From Aradus depressus (taxonomy: Eukaryota > Arthropoda > Insecta > Hemiptera > Aradidae), in the NCBI GenBank assembly GCA_963662175.1, contig OY759214.1:101084115-101148114 (forward strand): a DNA stretch of 64,000 nt, in the 5' to 3' direction. Each line of letters opens with the position of its first letter. Position 1 is the stretch's first letter. Positions 33,161 to 46,274 of this stretch are shown in pieces. The notes beneath the pieces were generated by a model, which did no database searches, was not told the DNA's origin, and saw only the letters and a list, made by a program, of their open reading frames with translations. Both the position numbers and the translations under genes were made by a program.

Positions 33161-33162
33161 GT

Positions 33163-33277
33163 CCTAAGTGTGTGGTTCGCATTACCCATACTAAATGTGT
33201 GGTTCGCATTACCCATCCTAAATGTGTGGTTCGCATTACCCATCCTAAATGTGTGGTTCGCATTACCCATCCTAAAT
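33163..33277. repeat. 27-bp minisatellite, four copies
   Basis: The unit contains TGTGTGGTTCGCATTACCCA. GGTTCGC recurs at 33174, 33201, 33228 and 33255, exactly 27 bp apart. The first copy differs by one or two bases. Confidence 0.92.
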
Positions 33278-33279
33278 TG

Positions 33280-36200
33280 CTAACAATCTTATCGATATCT
33301 TTATGTGTCGAAATTGTTCACAAAAATACTTTTCTAGTATAGTATTAATTTGAAGGGTAGCGTTAAAGGTAATTGAAGTTAAAAAAAGAGATCAGATCAT
33401 TTCGATTTATCCATAGTGTCTGTGAGACTCACTTGATAGAGATGAACTAAGAAATGGGACAGGTGTGCATAGGTCCAGGCTATCCCCAACAGCCACGCGC
33501 CGGCTACCAAACTTCGCGTCACGCTCCTTTTTTCTATCATTAGTCTTTCGACTCCCGTATGACATCCGTCGTACTAACTCTCAAACAAAGGAGATTTGAA
33601 TGTGTTTACTATCATGGAAAGACAAATTAGATCTGGTCCTATTAGTGTTTCCGCCATTCTGTCAGGAGGGTGCAAGACAATTAAGACATTAATAGAACTT
33701 AAAAAACCAGTGGAAAAATAGCTATACCTTTGTGGATGATAGGAAAACAGAGAGTGAAAAGTGAGGCATAGATCTCAAAATAATACAATTTTTGCATAAA
33801 ATAGAAGAATACAGAACGTCCCTAATAAACGGAAGATACAACTGACAATATCTGCCAATGTTATTTAATTACATTATACGATATTTTTTCTTAATTCTTG
33901 GGATGAATGAAGTGAGTGGACAAAACCATCCCCGGGATCTACTCTTCTTAGTTTTCACTGGATGCAGGGAGTTAAACTGAATGAAAAAGTTCCTATGGAC
34001 GAAAACCCTTCCTTAAAAATAAATAAATATAAAATAATAATAATAATATTAACGCTAGGGTGACGCGGTACTTCCTCATCCTTCTAGTACTACACTATGT
34101 ATTCTTCCTGTATTATATAATCAATAATTATACTTTATTATTGAATATTATCCAATGATATGTATATAACTGTCAATTTTTATTGTAATGAAGTGATTTT
34201 ACTGGTAGTGATATTTTGAAGTTCAAGTTGACGGGTTCAATCTAAAAACAATCCATAGGGAAATAGTTACTTGGAGCCAACAGAGTGTATCCCTCCAAAA
34301 TAATGTCACACACTCCACTTCAAGGGGACACATCTTCTTGGTATGTACAACTCAGATCAATTTGACATTACGTTAGGAATAATGAGACACGATTAACTCC
34401 TAACAGGATCAAAATATATATCGATATGATATATGCGTGCATTGATCGCTAAGTAAGACACCTACAAAACATTCAATAACTGGAGATATAATGAATGTAT
34501 TCAGAACATTTGCCAAAGAGAAGTGGCTATTGAAGGGGAATTAACTCCGAAACCTTAATAACTGACAAAGGAATGGATGCAGCCACAAGAAAGGTTTTTT
34601 TTACATGGAATGAGTGAAGTTCATATAGACATAAAAAAAAATGTAAATATATATATATATATATTTTTTAAATTTAATAAGTGGACAACCATTGAAATTT
34701 TAGTTCTTAATATCAATTTTTGTTAAATATTAAAGATATATGTTTCGATTGAAATTCCAATGTTTACGTGGAATAAGAAGAATGTCAATTCAACCAGAAG
34801 AGAAGGTATTCGATAGAGAGCGTAAACTTCAGAAACTTCACAAAGTTGGCCGCGAGCCTCACAGACAATTGGATTTAACTTAACTAATCATCCTTATCCA
34901 CTTTATCCTATTCTCCTCTCACTTAGTCTACAATATGTACATTCTTAATCCTATGGACTAGCTAGCTATTTAAGTTTCTTTCTTTGGTATATTTTTTATA
35001 AATTTGAATTGAAACAAATACATCAGACTCTAGTAGCAAAACCGGCTCAGTCATCAAAATAAAATTATAAAATACATCGCGATATTTGGAATTAAATTTA
35101 AGTACTGAAAGGTAACAACAGTTTTGAGACGAATTCAGGTAAACATTTGCCAATTTTTCGTGGTAGTTTACTTGAAATTTCAGGTTTGTTTTTGTATGTT
35201 TTGTGAATTATCTTCAAGTGTTATACTTTGGTAGTCTGTCCATTTTCCATTCAAACTACATTCATTACTGTACACATAAAAATATTGTTTTTGTAGTTTT
35301 TTCTCAATCACACTATAAAAGTGTACGTCATCTATACGCTTAATTCTGAACTAACGTTCCGAAATGTCATGAAAAAGACACTTCCGGAAAAGTTATCAAA
35401 AATTATTATCTTAAAAAATGTATCTACTGTATAATATTATTATTTTTGTACTCATATTTTCAATTATTTATTTATTAATTTCTTTTTCATTTTTAGTAGT
35501 ATTATTAATTCTAATCCATGTTTGTCAGACTCTAAGAGTAAATATCTGTATAATTATCAAATTTATAAATTATCTTAATGTAAACATTCTTATGGCATAT
35601 CCTATACCATGTTATGGTTTAACGGAAATAAATGATATTATTATTGTTATAACAACAACGCGAATTGATGTTTAAGTCGCACAAGAACATAGCTCTATAA
35701 GACTAAGAGGGTTGCTTCATTGAAAAACGTTTCGTAAGTGTTTATTCATGTCCTGAAATGAAGGTTTTAGCTTAAAAACCACCAGATGTACTGAGCCTTT
35801 GCAACTAGGAGTCTCATTGATGGAAATTAACAAATATAAACTTAGAAAATAAACTTATTACCTCTATTTATACTTTGGTTTCATCAATGTCTTCTCTACT
35901 TTGGTATAAATGACAAAACAATCTTGTTATTTTTGAACTTAAAAGACATTAATTGGAAATGACTAGATATATCTAAGGATATTATTGCACACAATAAATA
36001 ATAAAATATAGTGAGAAAATTGCTTCTATGTTGGACAATTATTAAAAGTGTATTATCTGTGTGTAATTTTCTAAAAAACAAATCTGCCAAAATGGTGTAG
36101 CAATTAAACAAAGGTGGGATTGCCAAATACGACTATAGTAGAGACGAAGGTTAAACTTTCTGCGAGCTCCCCCTCCCTTTCAACCAATCTACTTCCAACA

Positions 36201-37140
36201 CCCCCACCACCTTCCAACCTTGTACAATAACCTCATTCTACAGCAATAGATAGTTTTAAATTAAAGTGATAAACACTTCTAAACGCAGAAGTAATCAAAT
36301 ACTAGTGTATGTATGTATCAACGGTATTATCGTTAATTATAATTAAGTCACATATAAATAACAAAGATGAAAAACGTAATAACCCTAGAATATAAATATA
36401 CCACATTAAATGATAAAAACTATCCATTTTCTCTTTTTTATAAGCAGCCAAACAAATATGTGAAAAATTAAAAAAAAATTCTGTGGACATTTATTAATGA
36501 ATGAATAAAAGTATATTATTTAGGATGTAAATTAATTTTTTGACTTATTTTGAGTTATGAAAAGGGAAATTATATATATATTTTGTTTTAAAGAAAAAAC
36601 TGCCAACACTTTATAATTTATGTATCTAGGTTTAATTTCTAACCTCGGTGGGTCTCTACTATGGCTGTCCGCTAAGTTCCCTTCAAATACGCAAGATGAA
36701 ACTAATTCACATGTAGTTTAGATTCCTATACAATTAAATAATAACCCAGTTTTAGTCATATTTTGGCAAAATGTTCGATTATTTTAGCATTTGTACACAT
36801 TAATTTTCCAATATAAAGCAATCATCTGATAATAATATAAAATTAGAATACCAACAATTCCTAATTTCTCAAAATGAAAAATAACGTTTCTTTTGTCTTT
36901 CATTCGAAACCTACTCCATTGTAGAGATGTTCCATGAAGTTTCTTTTTTCTTTTACTTATTCTTTTAATACATTTATTTCGACACCTTGCATTAGTTCTC
37001 TATGAGTTGAAAAAAAGTAATTTTTCCATTGAATATTTAATAAAATACATTCAGTCACAGAAAAAATAAAGAAAAGGAATATATTCAATACTGATGACCA
37101 TGAATTCAAGGACAGGATTGCATCTCTTCAACCCTGTAAA
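33280..37140. other. AT-rich intergenic DNA, no feature seen
   Basis: Only short open frames with low-complexity translations and an (AT)n run near 34650. I see no gene or clear repeat. The right end may include the 3' untranslated region of the minus-strand gene at 37458. Confidence 0.4.
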
Positions 37141-37149
37141 AGTAATGCA

Positions 37150-37457
37150 ACTTAGATGGCGAAAAACAATTTATTAAAAGTAAAATTTATTCATCCTATT
37201 TATTAAAAAACAGGTTATTCATACATTTATCCATCAGTGCTCGATTGAAGTTGTGAATAACTAGAAGCGAGAAATAGCGTAGCGTCTGAATTAATCTCAA
37301 CTAAAAGATATACTATTTTTTTTTTTTAAACTTCTCATGTTGAGAGGTTGGCGATAGACATCGGAGCATGGAATTTACATGCAGATATCTAGATGCAACT
37401 TGTGAGAGACTAGCTGAATGAAAATTAAGTGTATGTTGTTAGCTGTTGTTTAGCTTT
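37150..37457 (-). other. Likely 3' untranslated region of the seven-exon gene
   Basis: It follows the TAG stop at 37458-37460. AATAAA occurs on the minus strand near 37166, 37186 and 37199, any of which could direct polyadenylation. Confidence 0.5.
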
Positions 37458-40400
37458 CTACTGATGTGTTTTGTCTGAGACCAACTGTTGACTATCTTCG
37501 TTGCAGCGAAGTCTTCGCACATCTGTCAGTGACCGAAGTGGAGCTGGTGTCAACAGCGTGAAGTTCCTCTCTGTAAACATCAAAATGATAGTTATAAAAA
37601 AAATGTTTAAGTTCATTTTAGGGAATGGACAAATAAAAGAAAGTTCGGAGATGTAAATATGGTTTTAAGGTGTCTTACATAAATAAAATTATAATAAACA
37701 ATTAAAAGAGAAGGGCTTTAAAGAGCCTTAAATAACAATTTTCATAAAGAAACTAATAAACATTATTATAATACACTTTCTTCACAATACAGTAATCCCA
37801 CAACATTCGCGGAGTTTAGGTTCCACAAAACCCACGCATATGTCGAATTCGAGAATGTTGAATCTATCTTTCTATGCTTTAAGGGGGGTTCCAGACAGAA
37901 ACTAAAGTAATCATAAAAACGAAATTTTCATTAATTTTTTACAAAAAAAAAATATACATTTTAAATACAAAGTAAATCTTTGCTAGTTGAAGGTAGAAAA
38001 TAATTAGTTATATATGTCAGTTAGAGCCTCAACTTACGGGGTTGTCGCGTATTCCATAGCATTTTGAATCAATTGTTCTTGAACGGTTACCTCAACTCGT
38101 TTGAAGATACGTTTTTAACCTCATCGTTGGGGAGGTCAAAATGTTTCTCCGAAGTCAAAGAGCTATGAAGGAGACAATTTCATGGAATTGTTTTTCGGAA
38201 GGGGAATTCATAGAATTATTGTTTACGCAACTGGCTAGACTTAAAACTATATGTATTTTTTTTTCTATCTCTCCTCGCGATTACGTATATAACCGAGATT
38301 TTTGCAAATGTTGAATTATACCCATTTTTCCGTCCGCGAATAACCGAATTTTCTATTCGCGAATGTTGAATCATTCCCCATTTTTATTTCCGCGAATAAT
38401 CGAATTCGCGAATGTTGAGGGATTACTGCACATCAATTACTATTTGTTTAATGATATTAACATTTTCTGCAGACATATTGTGAAACATTTAATTTTAATA
38501 ATAAAGAAAAAATTATGTTTTTTTTAAATATTGTATATTTAACAAAATATATACTGCAATACATGGGAACAATTTCGGTCTTGCTACAATATTCAGGCAG
38601 AACGATATTATCTGCCTGTGAGAGGTACACAAAGAAAGCAGGCAGCCGGCTTATCAATGTCCGGGGCCAGCCCAAGGAGAGACTACATCAGTACCGGAGT
38701 GGAGCAATGCAAGTCGGTAATAATTACATATCAAACTTTTTGTTTTTGGTATTTAAACAAACAGTACCGTAAACTACCGTTCATGTAATTTTTAATTAGG
38801 ACAATATTACATCACTACATATAAGTTACAACAATGACGAATGATTGGTATAATTGACCTTACCTCGGATGTCGCTGCTAGACCTCTGGTGAGGCCGCGA
38901 TGGAAGAACCAGCCGTGGAGACAGAAGTGTGTTCACACCTTTCACGAAAATATCTTCTGTAACGAAAAGTATTAAAGAAAAATTTATATAATGACTATAA
39001 CATTCGTAAATAGAGGCTACAACCAACTTTTTTTAAAAACATCTTTCCCTTAAGTCTCGCAAAAAGAAAGATTTCTTTCATTAACTTATTAAGAAACACC
39101 TTGTAATGTACAGAAATATCACAGAAATCTGAATGCGAAATAAGACAGAAAAATGTATTTTTTGTATTAACATAAAGTATTTTTTAGGTTTTGGGAATTC
39201 GTCGAGTTTCCACCTTGAATATTTGTATATGTATTCTACATATCAATTTAAGGAAAAAACACAAAAGTTTAGGTTATGGATGTGGTCAAAATTGAAATTG
39301 AATATTCAGGGCACGTGCGTAACCTTTTTGGAAACTACACCAAATTAAGGATCTACACAACTTATATCACGTTCAATTACTTTCACAGATATAGCAGCTG
39401 AGATATACATATACTCTATCTGGCGAAAAACATCCCCTTTTCAAAATTAACCCTAATAAGCTAAGTGCTTTTTGACATAGGAGGATGAAAATTGGTGTTT
39501 TATAAATGTGCCAATATTCATCTCTATTAAAAGACATGAGGTCGTGTTGAAATGACCCTTTTATAAGATGCGAGGACATTTAATGAGACTAAAGTTGAGT
39601 TTGTAAATAATTTTTGATTTTTCAATTTAAAATAAATTTTTTTAAAATAATAATTAAATTATGCGATAAGGGTTACCTTACTTTCAATACGTTTTATTAA
39701 TTACAATTGGCGTAATTTTTCTAACATAATCTAAGCCCATTAAGGAACAACCAACAGAATCTCAAATTTAAAAGGAAATATATCAGGGTAGAAGTAAATC
39801 ACACATAAGCAAAAAAAAATAATAATAATAACAAAATATAGAGATAAATGCTACTAGTCCTGGCAGCCGATGTATAAAAAAATATAATATACTAAAATTA
39901 TATAGTAAGAAAAAAAAAGTGAAAAGTGTGTACCTTGTGATGAATCTGGTTTAATTTCTTGTTTGGGGGAAACACATCGGGAGAGGCTCCTTTTACTGCT
40001 GATACTCTCCTAGGATAAACAGAAATAAGACTAAATCACATTATGTATATATGCATAAAATATTATGTATATAATATGTTTAAAAATTGAATAAAAATTT
40101 CACAATCAGCCATAAAAATGTGAAACTTTCAATATTATTTTAATAAACATTAGAGAAACCTGTTCTACCTAGGGACAAAATTTACATTTTGATTTTTTCT
40201 AGCTTCTGTTCAATGTTTTTTGCATCAATCAATTTTTTATAATGTTCTCTGGGATCTAAGATTTATGAAAATATTTTTCGTCACCGGTTTTCGTGTATGG
40301 GTTTGAATGCAAAAAAAAAGTTTATAAAGACCCATTTTTTGTCCACAGGTACATCATGCCGATGATGTATCTTAGGACAAGATATTGAATGGACAATTAA

Positions 40401-43400
40401 ATAAGAAAACCGCACATTTTCAACAAAAACCATTTATTTCTATACGGGTAGCTTGATAATAATGTCATTCATTTCAATTACAAATTCACTGTTATCATTC
40501 AAAAGGGATTTCGGACGTTCTGTAGAGAATATTTTCTTGAAATAGTACACATTAAAACATGTAGAATCCAATTTATCTGTGATGCGAGCAACGAAATATT
40601 GACCTCTTGCCTTGAAGTTTCACTAGCACATAATCATTCTGTTCTATAGTTTCTAGTTCAAATTGCTTCTCTAACTCGTTTGACTATCAATAACTGCTTA
40701 AGAAAACGCAGATGATGAAGGATTTGGTTTTTTTTTCTTCCAGATTTGCTGCGTGGAATAGTGTTCCCAGTCTTATATAAATAAAAACATTACATGTCCA
40801 TTGGTACATCACCCCACCATCTTTAATTTAAGGCTTCATAATAATGGCAGTGGTGGGTGAATCCTTGGAATAAAAATCATGGAAACCAAGCTAAAGCATT
40901 ACTAAAACATGTAACCCTAGCAACCATTTTATAAAACAATGTATAAACAAGAGAAAATTCGAGGACTGTAGAAAAAAAATTTCTCTTTTGACTCTCAAAA
41001 ACTGAAAAAATGCAATAAAAACTTAACGGTTGAATTGAGGGGCACGAGAACGTGGATCTTACGTAGGATCACTGAAGCACGTCTACCAACATCAACTACC
41101 GAAAATTTCCCTTCTCCCAATGTGAAATAAATGGAAGTATCCTTAGGTACAACTGTGCTTTTGGTACAACAGGTTCCCCTATTGTTTATGACCCAAAACC
41201 AATTATCTATTTAGGGATTTCGTAAGTAAAAAAATCAAACAAAAATAAACCCTTGAGGTTATGGTCGTATGTTTGCCAATGGGCAACCTCTAGCTCACAT
41301 ACACAATCATGTTAACTTGAAATTGGGGACGTATTTTTTTCTTAGTGTCAGCTACTAATTACGGAGCATTGTGACTGGCTCCAGACAATTGTTTGCGCCG
41401 CGCAGAGTCAACAAAATAGATTTTGCAAAGTTTGTCGTACACTGTTCATTAGGATATCAAACTGAAGGGTTTTTTCAAAGTACAAAATAGGTTTTCAAGA
41501 TTTTAAAATCAATACAGGATGTCCGAAAGAACAAGCAAATGCCCCTTCTCCCGAATTTCTTTCTTCATTTTCATACAAATGTAGCGGAAGTAAAATAAGG
41601 ATGTAGTAGTTTTGTACAGTTCTAAATAGAAGAGCATCAAAAATATATTTAAAAAATATTTTATCTGAATTTTCAAAAACAATACAGCGTACACCGAAAT
41701 GATACGAATCTGTTGCTAGGGTTGTCGCAGCACAGAACGTTTCTTAAAGATTATATGTAAATGAAACAATTAGATTTCGCTGAAAGGTATAAGCGCGAAA
41801 TTGTAAAATTAACAGTAAGTTTTTTTTATAACTTTTTATCGGAGAATACAAAACCGACATTACTTATGGGATGACCGATGCATCAAAAAATTGTAAACTA
41901 CAATGTTAGTGCCCCAGCAGTACAACTTTGGCTGCCCGAGAGGAGTGGGGACAGGTTACCATGTTCCCAAATCATCTATATTAATAAAGCTGAAACGTGA
42001 TTTGTTTGTTTGTTTCAGCATCACGCTCAAACCGCTGGACGGAGTTTTATGAAACTTAACATGCAGCATTCTTTTGAGCCCGATTGAATAATAGGCTATG
42101 TGGCGTCCCAACATTTTGAACTGGAGGGGGGTTGTGAGGGGGCCTAAGTATACATATAGTACTAGCTCATTAACTAATGGTCAGATTGTCACGTTTAACA
42201 TGTAGTATTCTTAAAGGCCAAATAGAAAAATAGGGTGTGTTGTGGGGGTATGCCTAAATATAAAGATACCGGTAGGTCATTAACTGACGGCCGGATTATT
42301 ACGAAATTTCACATATAGTATTCCTGAAGGCCAAATAGAAAAATAGGGTGTGCGACGGCTCAAAATTTTGAACGGGAGGGGGGTTGTGGGGGTATGCCTA
42401 AATATAAAGATACCGGTAGGTCTAACGTTCCTAACTACGTACTAGCTGTGGGGTCCGCCGTTGCAAGACTCATACTAGCTGTGATGCCCAGTGTTCCTAA
42501 CTACGTACTAGCTGTGATGCCCAGTGGTCCCAACTACGTACAAGCTGTGAAGTCCGCCGTTGCAAGGCAGTCCGCCGTTGAAGGATTATAAGCATTCTTC
42601 CGTATGAATAATTTTAAATTATAACATCATGAATGTATGGTCGAAGAATTGAATAGGTTTCGAACGAGATATATTAGAAGAAAAGTCAAAGTTCCCTGGG
42701 CAACGCCGGGTATTACTGCTAGTATCACAATAAGAATACAATTTTGAGGCGGCCCTCACAAGATGACTAGAGTAGAGATGAGTTCAGTTACTTTGCTCTC
42801 AGCCTTTCAGTGAGCGGTATAACATCTCAAGTTTCCAAAAGTCAGCTGTGTGTTGCGCACGGGCACTAATACAGAAGTACATCAAATAAAATAACCAGAA
42901 ATTAACCTAAAAAACCGTCTAAGCCCCCGTCCAATAGGCATTGAGGCCATCATTTATTTATTTTCAATAAATGGTAATAATCCTACTTCATAAACGACGG
43001 ACTTCCGTCTCACACGGTCATTCAAGATTGTCAGAGAGGAAAATGCAAAAAAATATAGGTTTCATGGATAAGCAAATGGGAATTTTTACCATTATTTTAT
43101 ATATTGGTCGATTTAAATAAATGACAAGAAGGGTACAACCAAGTTACTCAAGACGCCAATTCTCTAGTACACACACAACTGAGATATAAGATACAATAAA
43201 AATATACTACAGATTCGGTAAAATTATAAATGATGACGGATCCAACAGAATCAATATCCTACCATATTTCTATGTAGTCTGTTACAAGTTGCTGTAGAAA
43301 GATAGTACGAGTGTCTTTCTTATACGGAATCTAAACACTTCCCAGGCGTTGTTAGTTAAACGGGACTGGAATCGTGTAAGAAAATTCCTTCGATACACCT

Positions 43401-45152
43401 TGCGACTGTGACGTTCTAAAGGGCCCGGCATCAACTGGTCAACGCATTATACAAACGTGCATACACTTAGACGAGGTGAGACACACTGCTGCCATTCTCC
43501 TTGTAAATAACTAAAATTCGGATAATTCTTTCTTTAGCAATTATTATTTCAAGTCTCAAAAATCGTCATAAACCTACTGCAACCAGTTTTTTTTTCTAAC
43601 GGTCCGCTGGATGATCACTGGGACGAACAAGCAAAGGCATTTGAAAAGCGACGAACATATCTTCGTTTATAAGCAAATTTTGTACATGTCTAAATAAACC
43701 AATAACTAACATCTATTAAAAAAACAAACAAATTATATAGATTTGCTCGATTTCAAACTACAGGACTGCTAGTAATGCTGTAATTAGCCAGTGGCGACTT
43801 GATAATTATTATACAAGCCAACTATAAAAAATATTTGATTTAACGTATCGTTTGTATGAAAGTTTCAGTGGCCTCACTAGTTAATATTGCCGTCGGTAGG
43901 GCCTTGTACTCCTTGAAGCTCCAGCCTCATTGTATTTCTCAAAACTCACTTCATTGTCCAAAAACACTTCTAAATATTTAAAATATTGCAACTAATCCAT
44001 CACAGTTCCATTAATGTCTAAGCTCAAACTAGTATCACAGATAGTTTGACTTCCCAAAACCGTACATTTAGTCTTATCTATATTGTTGTTATCTATGTCG
44101 CGAAATCAATTACTATTTTCAGCAAATATATAATTTATGCTTCAAGTCTCTTACATCCGGAATATAGTGGTATTCAAATCATTTGTGTAATTCTAACATG
44201 AGAGTAAGTTCATATTTTCATTAAGATCTACACTATTTGCTTGTATCATGCAATAGAAACATCCACATAATTCTCCTTTGTAAGAAATATTAATCTAGAG
44301 ACTACATACAAAGTAATAAAAAAAACTTACCTGACTAAAGCCAGCAAAACCAGCATCCCCAGTTCCTTCATTGGGGAACCTGAACATTCTGAAATTCGGA
44401 GAACGAGGCCAGGAAACAGGTGGCGGAGATCGAATCATATGCTCATGAACTTCTGGCAAACTAAGAGGGTCTGCATCTATTTCACTCAAAAACTCCTGCA
44501 AATTAAAATAAAAAAATCCATAATTTCATTATGATTATAAAATTAGTTAAGAAGTTTGTCAAGATTTCTATTTAGTAGAATAATCAGACTTAAACATTGG
44601 TACCAAAATAGTATAACCATACCTGAGACATTAAAGTAGTGTCATCAGATTCTGATTCTTCCAAGCTCTCAGCTAAACTTTCTCTGCTAGCCAATACTTG
44701 CTGAAAACAAATAAGTGGAACAATTAATAATTGTAAAAACTGCATTCACAACATAATTAACATTATATCAACAAAAATTACCTTCAAAAACGGATTATCA
44801 TGCCTGGAAATCCTTAATGCTTCCATATCTGTGTTAATATCTCTGTTTCTAGCTGGAGTAGACAAAGGTGAGGTAGGATAGGTAACCATTATATCACGAA
44901 CGGATAGAGTCGAAGGGACCCGAGCTACACCTACTGTAAGAAAACACAAATAAACCCATTCATGCACAACAATAAAACATGTATACATATTCTTTTTAGA
45001 CTAGAATATATACCTTGATTCCCGGTATCCATGTTACTAGAAATTATAGCGTCTGGTGTCTTTTTTCTTCTAAATAGGTTTGCTATGAATTTTATTGGCC
45101 TAGTCTTCGCGTCAATTCCACAAGCATCGTTTTTGGAGGATATATTCAACAT
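37458..45152 (-). CDS. Unrecognised Ser/Pro-rich protein, 7 exons, 271 aa, complete
   Basis: Exons, in coding order: 45014-45152, 44782-44933, 44623-44700, 44331-44495, 39934-40009, 38864-38956, 37458-37570. All introns are GT-AG, phases agree at each junction, and the frame runs from ATG to TAG (816 nt). I do not recognise the family. The N-terminus is basic (IKFIANLFRRKK near residues 20-31). Residues about 70-150 are acidic and serine-rich (ESLAESLEESESDD). The middle has PPPVSWPRSPNFRMFRFPNE, and the C-terminal half is rich in serine and proline with an LTDVRRLR motif near the end. There is no signal peptide, membrane segment, zinc motif or catalytic motif. It is probably a disordered cytoplasmic or nuclear regulatory protein; that is inference. 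Intron 4 (40010-44330) holds a Helitron-like element and other repeats. Several AATAAA signals lie on the minus strand near 37166-37200. It lies about 900 bp from the start of the bc1 subunit gene. Confidence 0.8.
37790..38428. mobile_element. pogo/Tigger-type MITE, 639 bp
   Basis: The left end reads CAGTAATCCCACAACATTCG and the right end, read backwards, CAGTAATCCCTCAACATTCG, a near-perfect inverted repeat. TA precedes the left end; the right flank is CA, perhaps a mutated TA. CGCGAATGTTGAAT and CGCGAATAACCGAAT recur inside (38337-38410). It has no coding capacity. It lies in the last intron of the seven-exon gene. Confidence 0.8.
40441..40690 (-). pseudogene. Unknown domain remnant, probably transposon-derived
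   Basis: On the minus strand, NELEKQFELETIEQNDYVLV in one frame runs into ARGQYFVARITDKLDSTCFN, VYYFKKIFSTERPKSLLNDN and FVIEMNDIIIKLPV, then a stop, in the next frame. The YVLVK...YFVARI...VYYFKK...FVIEMNDII pattern looks like a small beta-rich domain seen at the C-terminal end of some transposon-linked insect proteins; that is from memory and weak. The frame changes once, near 40622. Confidence 0.45.
41975..42722 (+). mobile_element. Helitron-like non-autonomous element, 748 bp
   Basis: It begins TCTATATTAATAAAGCTGAA after an A, and ends CAACGCCGGGTATTACTGCT then AG before a T. The TC...CTAG ends and insertion between A and T fit Helitrons. Just inside the left end is GTTTGTTTGTTTCAGC and CAAACCGCTGGACGGAGTTT, seen in many insect Helitron-like repeats. 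The interior has a two-copy block of about 130 bp (CAAATAGAAAAATAGGGTGT at 42219 and 42333) and a short tandem of TACTAGCTGTG(A/G) (42430-42560). It lies in an intron of the seven-exon gene. Confidence 0.75.
42723..43885. other. Intronic sequence, nothing recognised
   Basis: No coding potential or clear repeat is visible here. Confidence 0.3.
43886..44110 (-). pseudogene. LINE reverse transcriptase fragment
   Basis: On the minus strand the translation includes DKTKCTVLGSQ, LSLDINGTVMD, a stop, then LQYFKYLEVFLDNEVSFEKY. The order (KTK, G, F-K-Y-L-x-V-x-x-D) is that of the region after the YADD box in LINE reverse transcriptases. It is short and has stops. It lies in the 4.3-kb intron of the seven-exon gene. 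Confidence 0.55.
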
Positions 45153-46097
45153 TATCCATGTAACGTAATAATGTCATAATTTCAATACATTTTCTTAAAC
45201 AACTGAAATATACTCAAACAATTAACATTATTGCAAATAAGGGTAGCTATTTTGTCTTAATTTGGAATGATTTTAAACGGAAAATTAGTCTTATCACAAC
45301 ATCCTAAGTCTATACCTCCTCTTGACTGTTTACTACTGATCAGCTGTTTATAATGGAAGTTGTTGCGAGGAGCCATGAAATTACTGCTAACCAGATTAGG
45401 AGAAATTTTCTTTACTAATGTGTTTTTCTTCCGAATAATGGAGTATTAATAACTATAAAAAAAAAAAGGAATTATTTAATTTGCCGATTCTAAGAAATTC
45501 CTATAAGAGATGACTAATTTGTAAATAGTTCTTAATCAATTTAATCCCCATTATTAAAATATTTTTTTTTTTTACTTTCTGCACTTACAATTCGATACCC
45601 TGTTGGTATTTTATACAAACCTGGAACCACAGAATACAGAACTAGGATCTGCATACAATGTTCTGAACACAAATCAGCAGACTGCAAAACATTAGCTATT
45701 TCTTTTTTTCAAAGCAAGCATACTCATGAGCTACATTCAGTATGCTGAGCAAAAAGGCTAAAAAATTTGCCAATAAAACAATTATTCTAGAATAAGGCAA
45801 ATGGATAAAATCTTTTCTATCATACAACCCCAAACTAACAAAATATAAATCACACTTCATATTTCAAATTGTCGCAAATGCTCTTTTTCTGGGTACTTTC
45901 CAAATCAAGGGAACAATGAAAGATAATTAAAAAGAATGCGAAATAAACCTTATTTATTCTCCAATAAATACATTCAAATACACTACAGAAGATCAGAACA
46001 GGATGAAATTTTTTGACATTGAACCATTCAACATTTTCTTCAATTACACAATCAAATTAATTAACAACAGTAATTATTACTCAAATATCCATTGAAT
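45153..46097. other. Intergenic between the seven-exon gene and UQCR10
   Basis: It should contain the promoter of the seven-exon gene (just above 45152) and the 3' end of UQCR10 (below 46098; AATAAA-type signals on the minus strand near 45948 and 45962). No other gene or repeat is seen. Confidence 0.4.
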
Positions 46098-46274
46098 TTA
46101 CTCATACTTGCTCTTGATATGCTTCCATAGCTTGCCTTCGTTGTTTTTTTCGAATATATATTCCGTGCCGAGGTCGAAAGTTCTCTCGAAGAAAATAGCA
46201 CCAATTACCATTGTCAGGGTGTAAGTAGATGTTCTCTTCAATATGGTGTTATAAAGTACTTCGCCGATTCCCAT
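46098..46274 (-). CDS. UQCR10: Cytochrome b-c1 complex subunit 9 (UQCR10/QCR9), 58 aa
   Basis: A single open exon starts at ATG 46274-46272 and ends at TAA 46100-46098. It is too short for a usual ORF cut-off. The protein starts MGIGEVLYNTILKRTSTYTL, has one hydrophobic segment (about residues 20-31, TMVIGAIFFERTFD) and ends with a charged tail (GKLWKHIKSKYE). Order and length match the small single-span subunit 9 of mitochondrial complex III, which helps hold the Rieske and cytochrome c1 subunits in the inner membrane. The FFERTFD motif is typical of the family. No intron is seen in the coding part. It is transcribed away from Arp1, with 363 bp between the two start codons. Confidence 0.9.
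   Translation of the reverse strand: MGIGEVLYNTILKRTSTYTLTMVIGAIFFERTFDLGTEYIFEKNNEGKLWKHIKSKYE

Noticed and set aside
35418..35675. 85-codon hydrophobic frame as a membrane protein gene
   Set aside because: AT-rich low-complexity frame without a start context, splice partner or family resemblance.
36302..36490. Minus-strand 62-codon frame
   Set aside because: Looks random in AT-rich DNA; no motif and no flanking gene signals.
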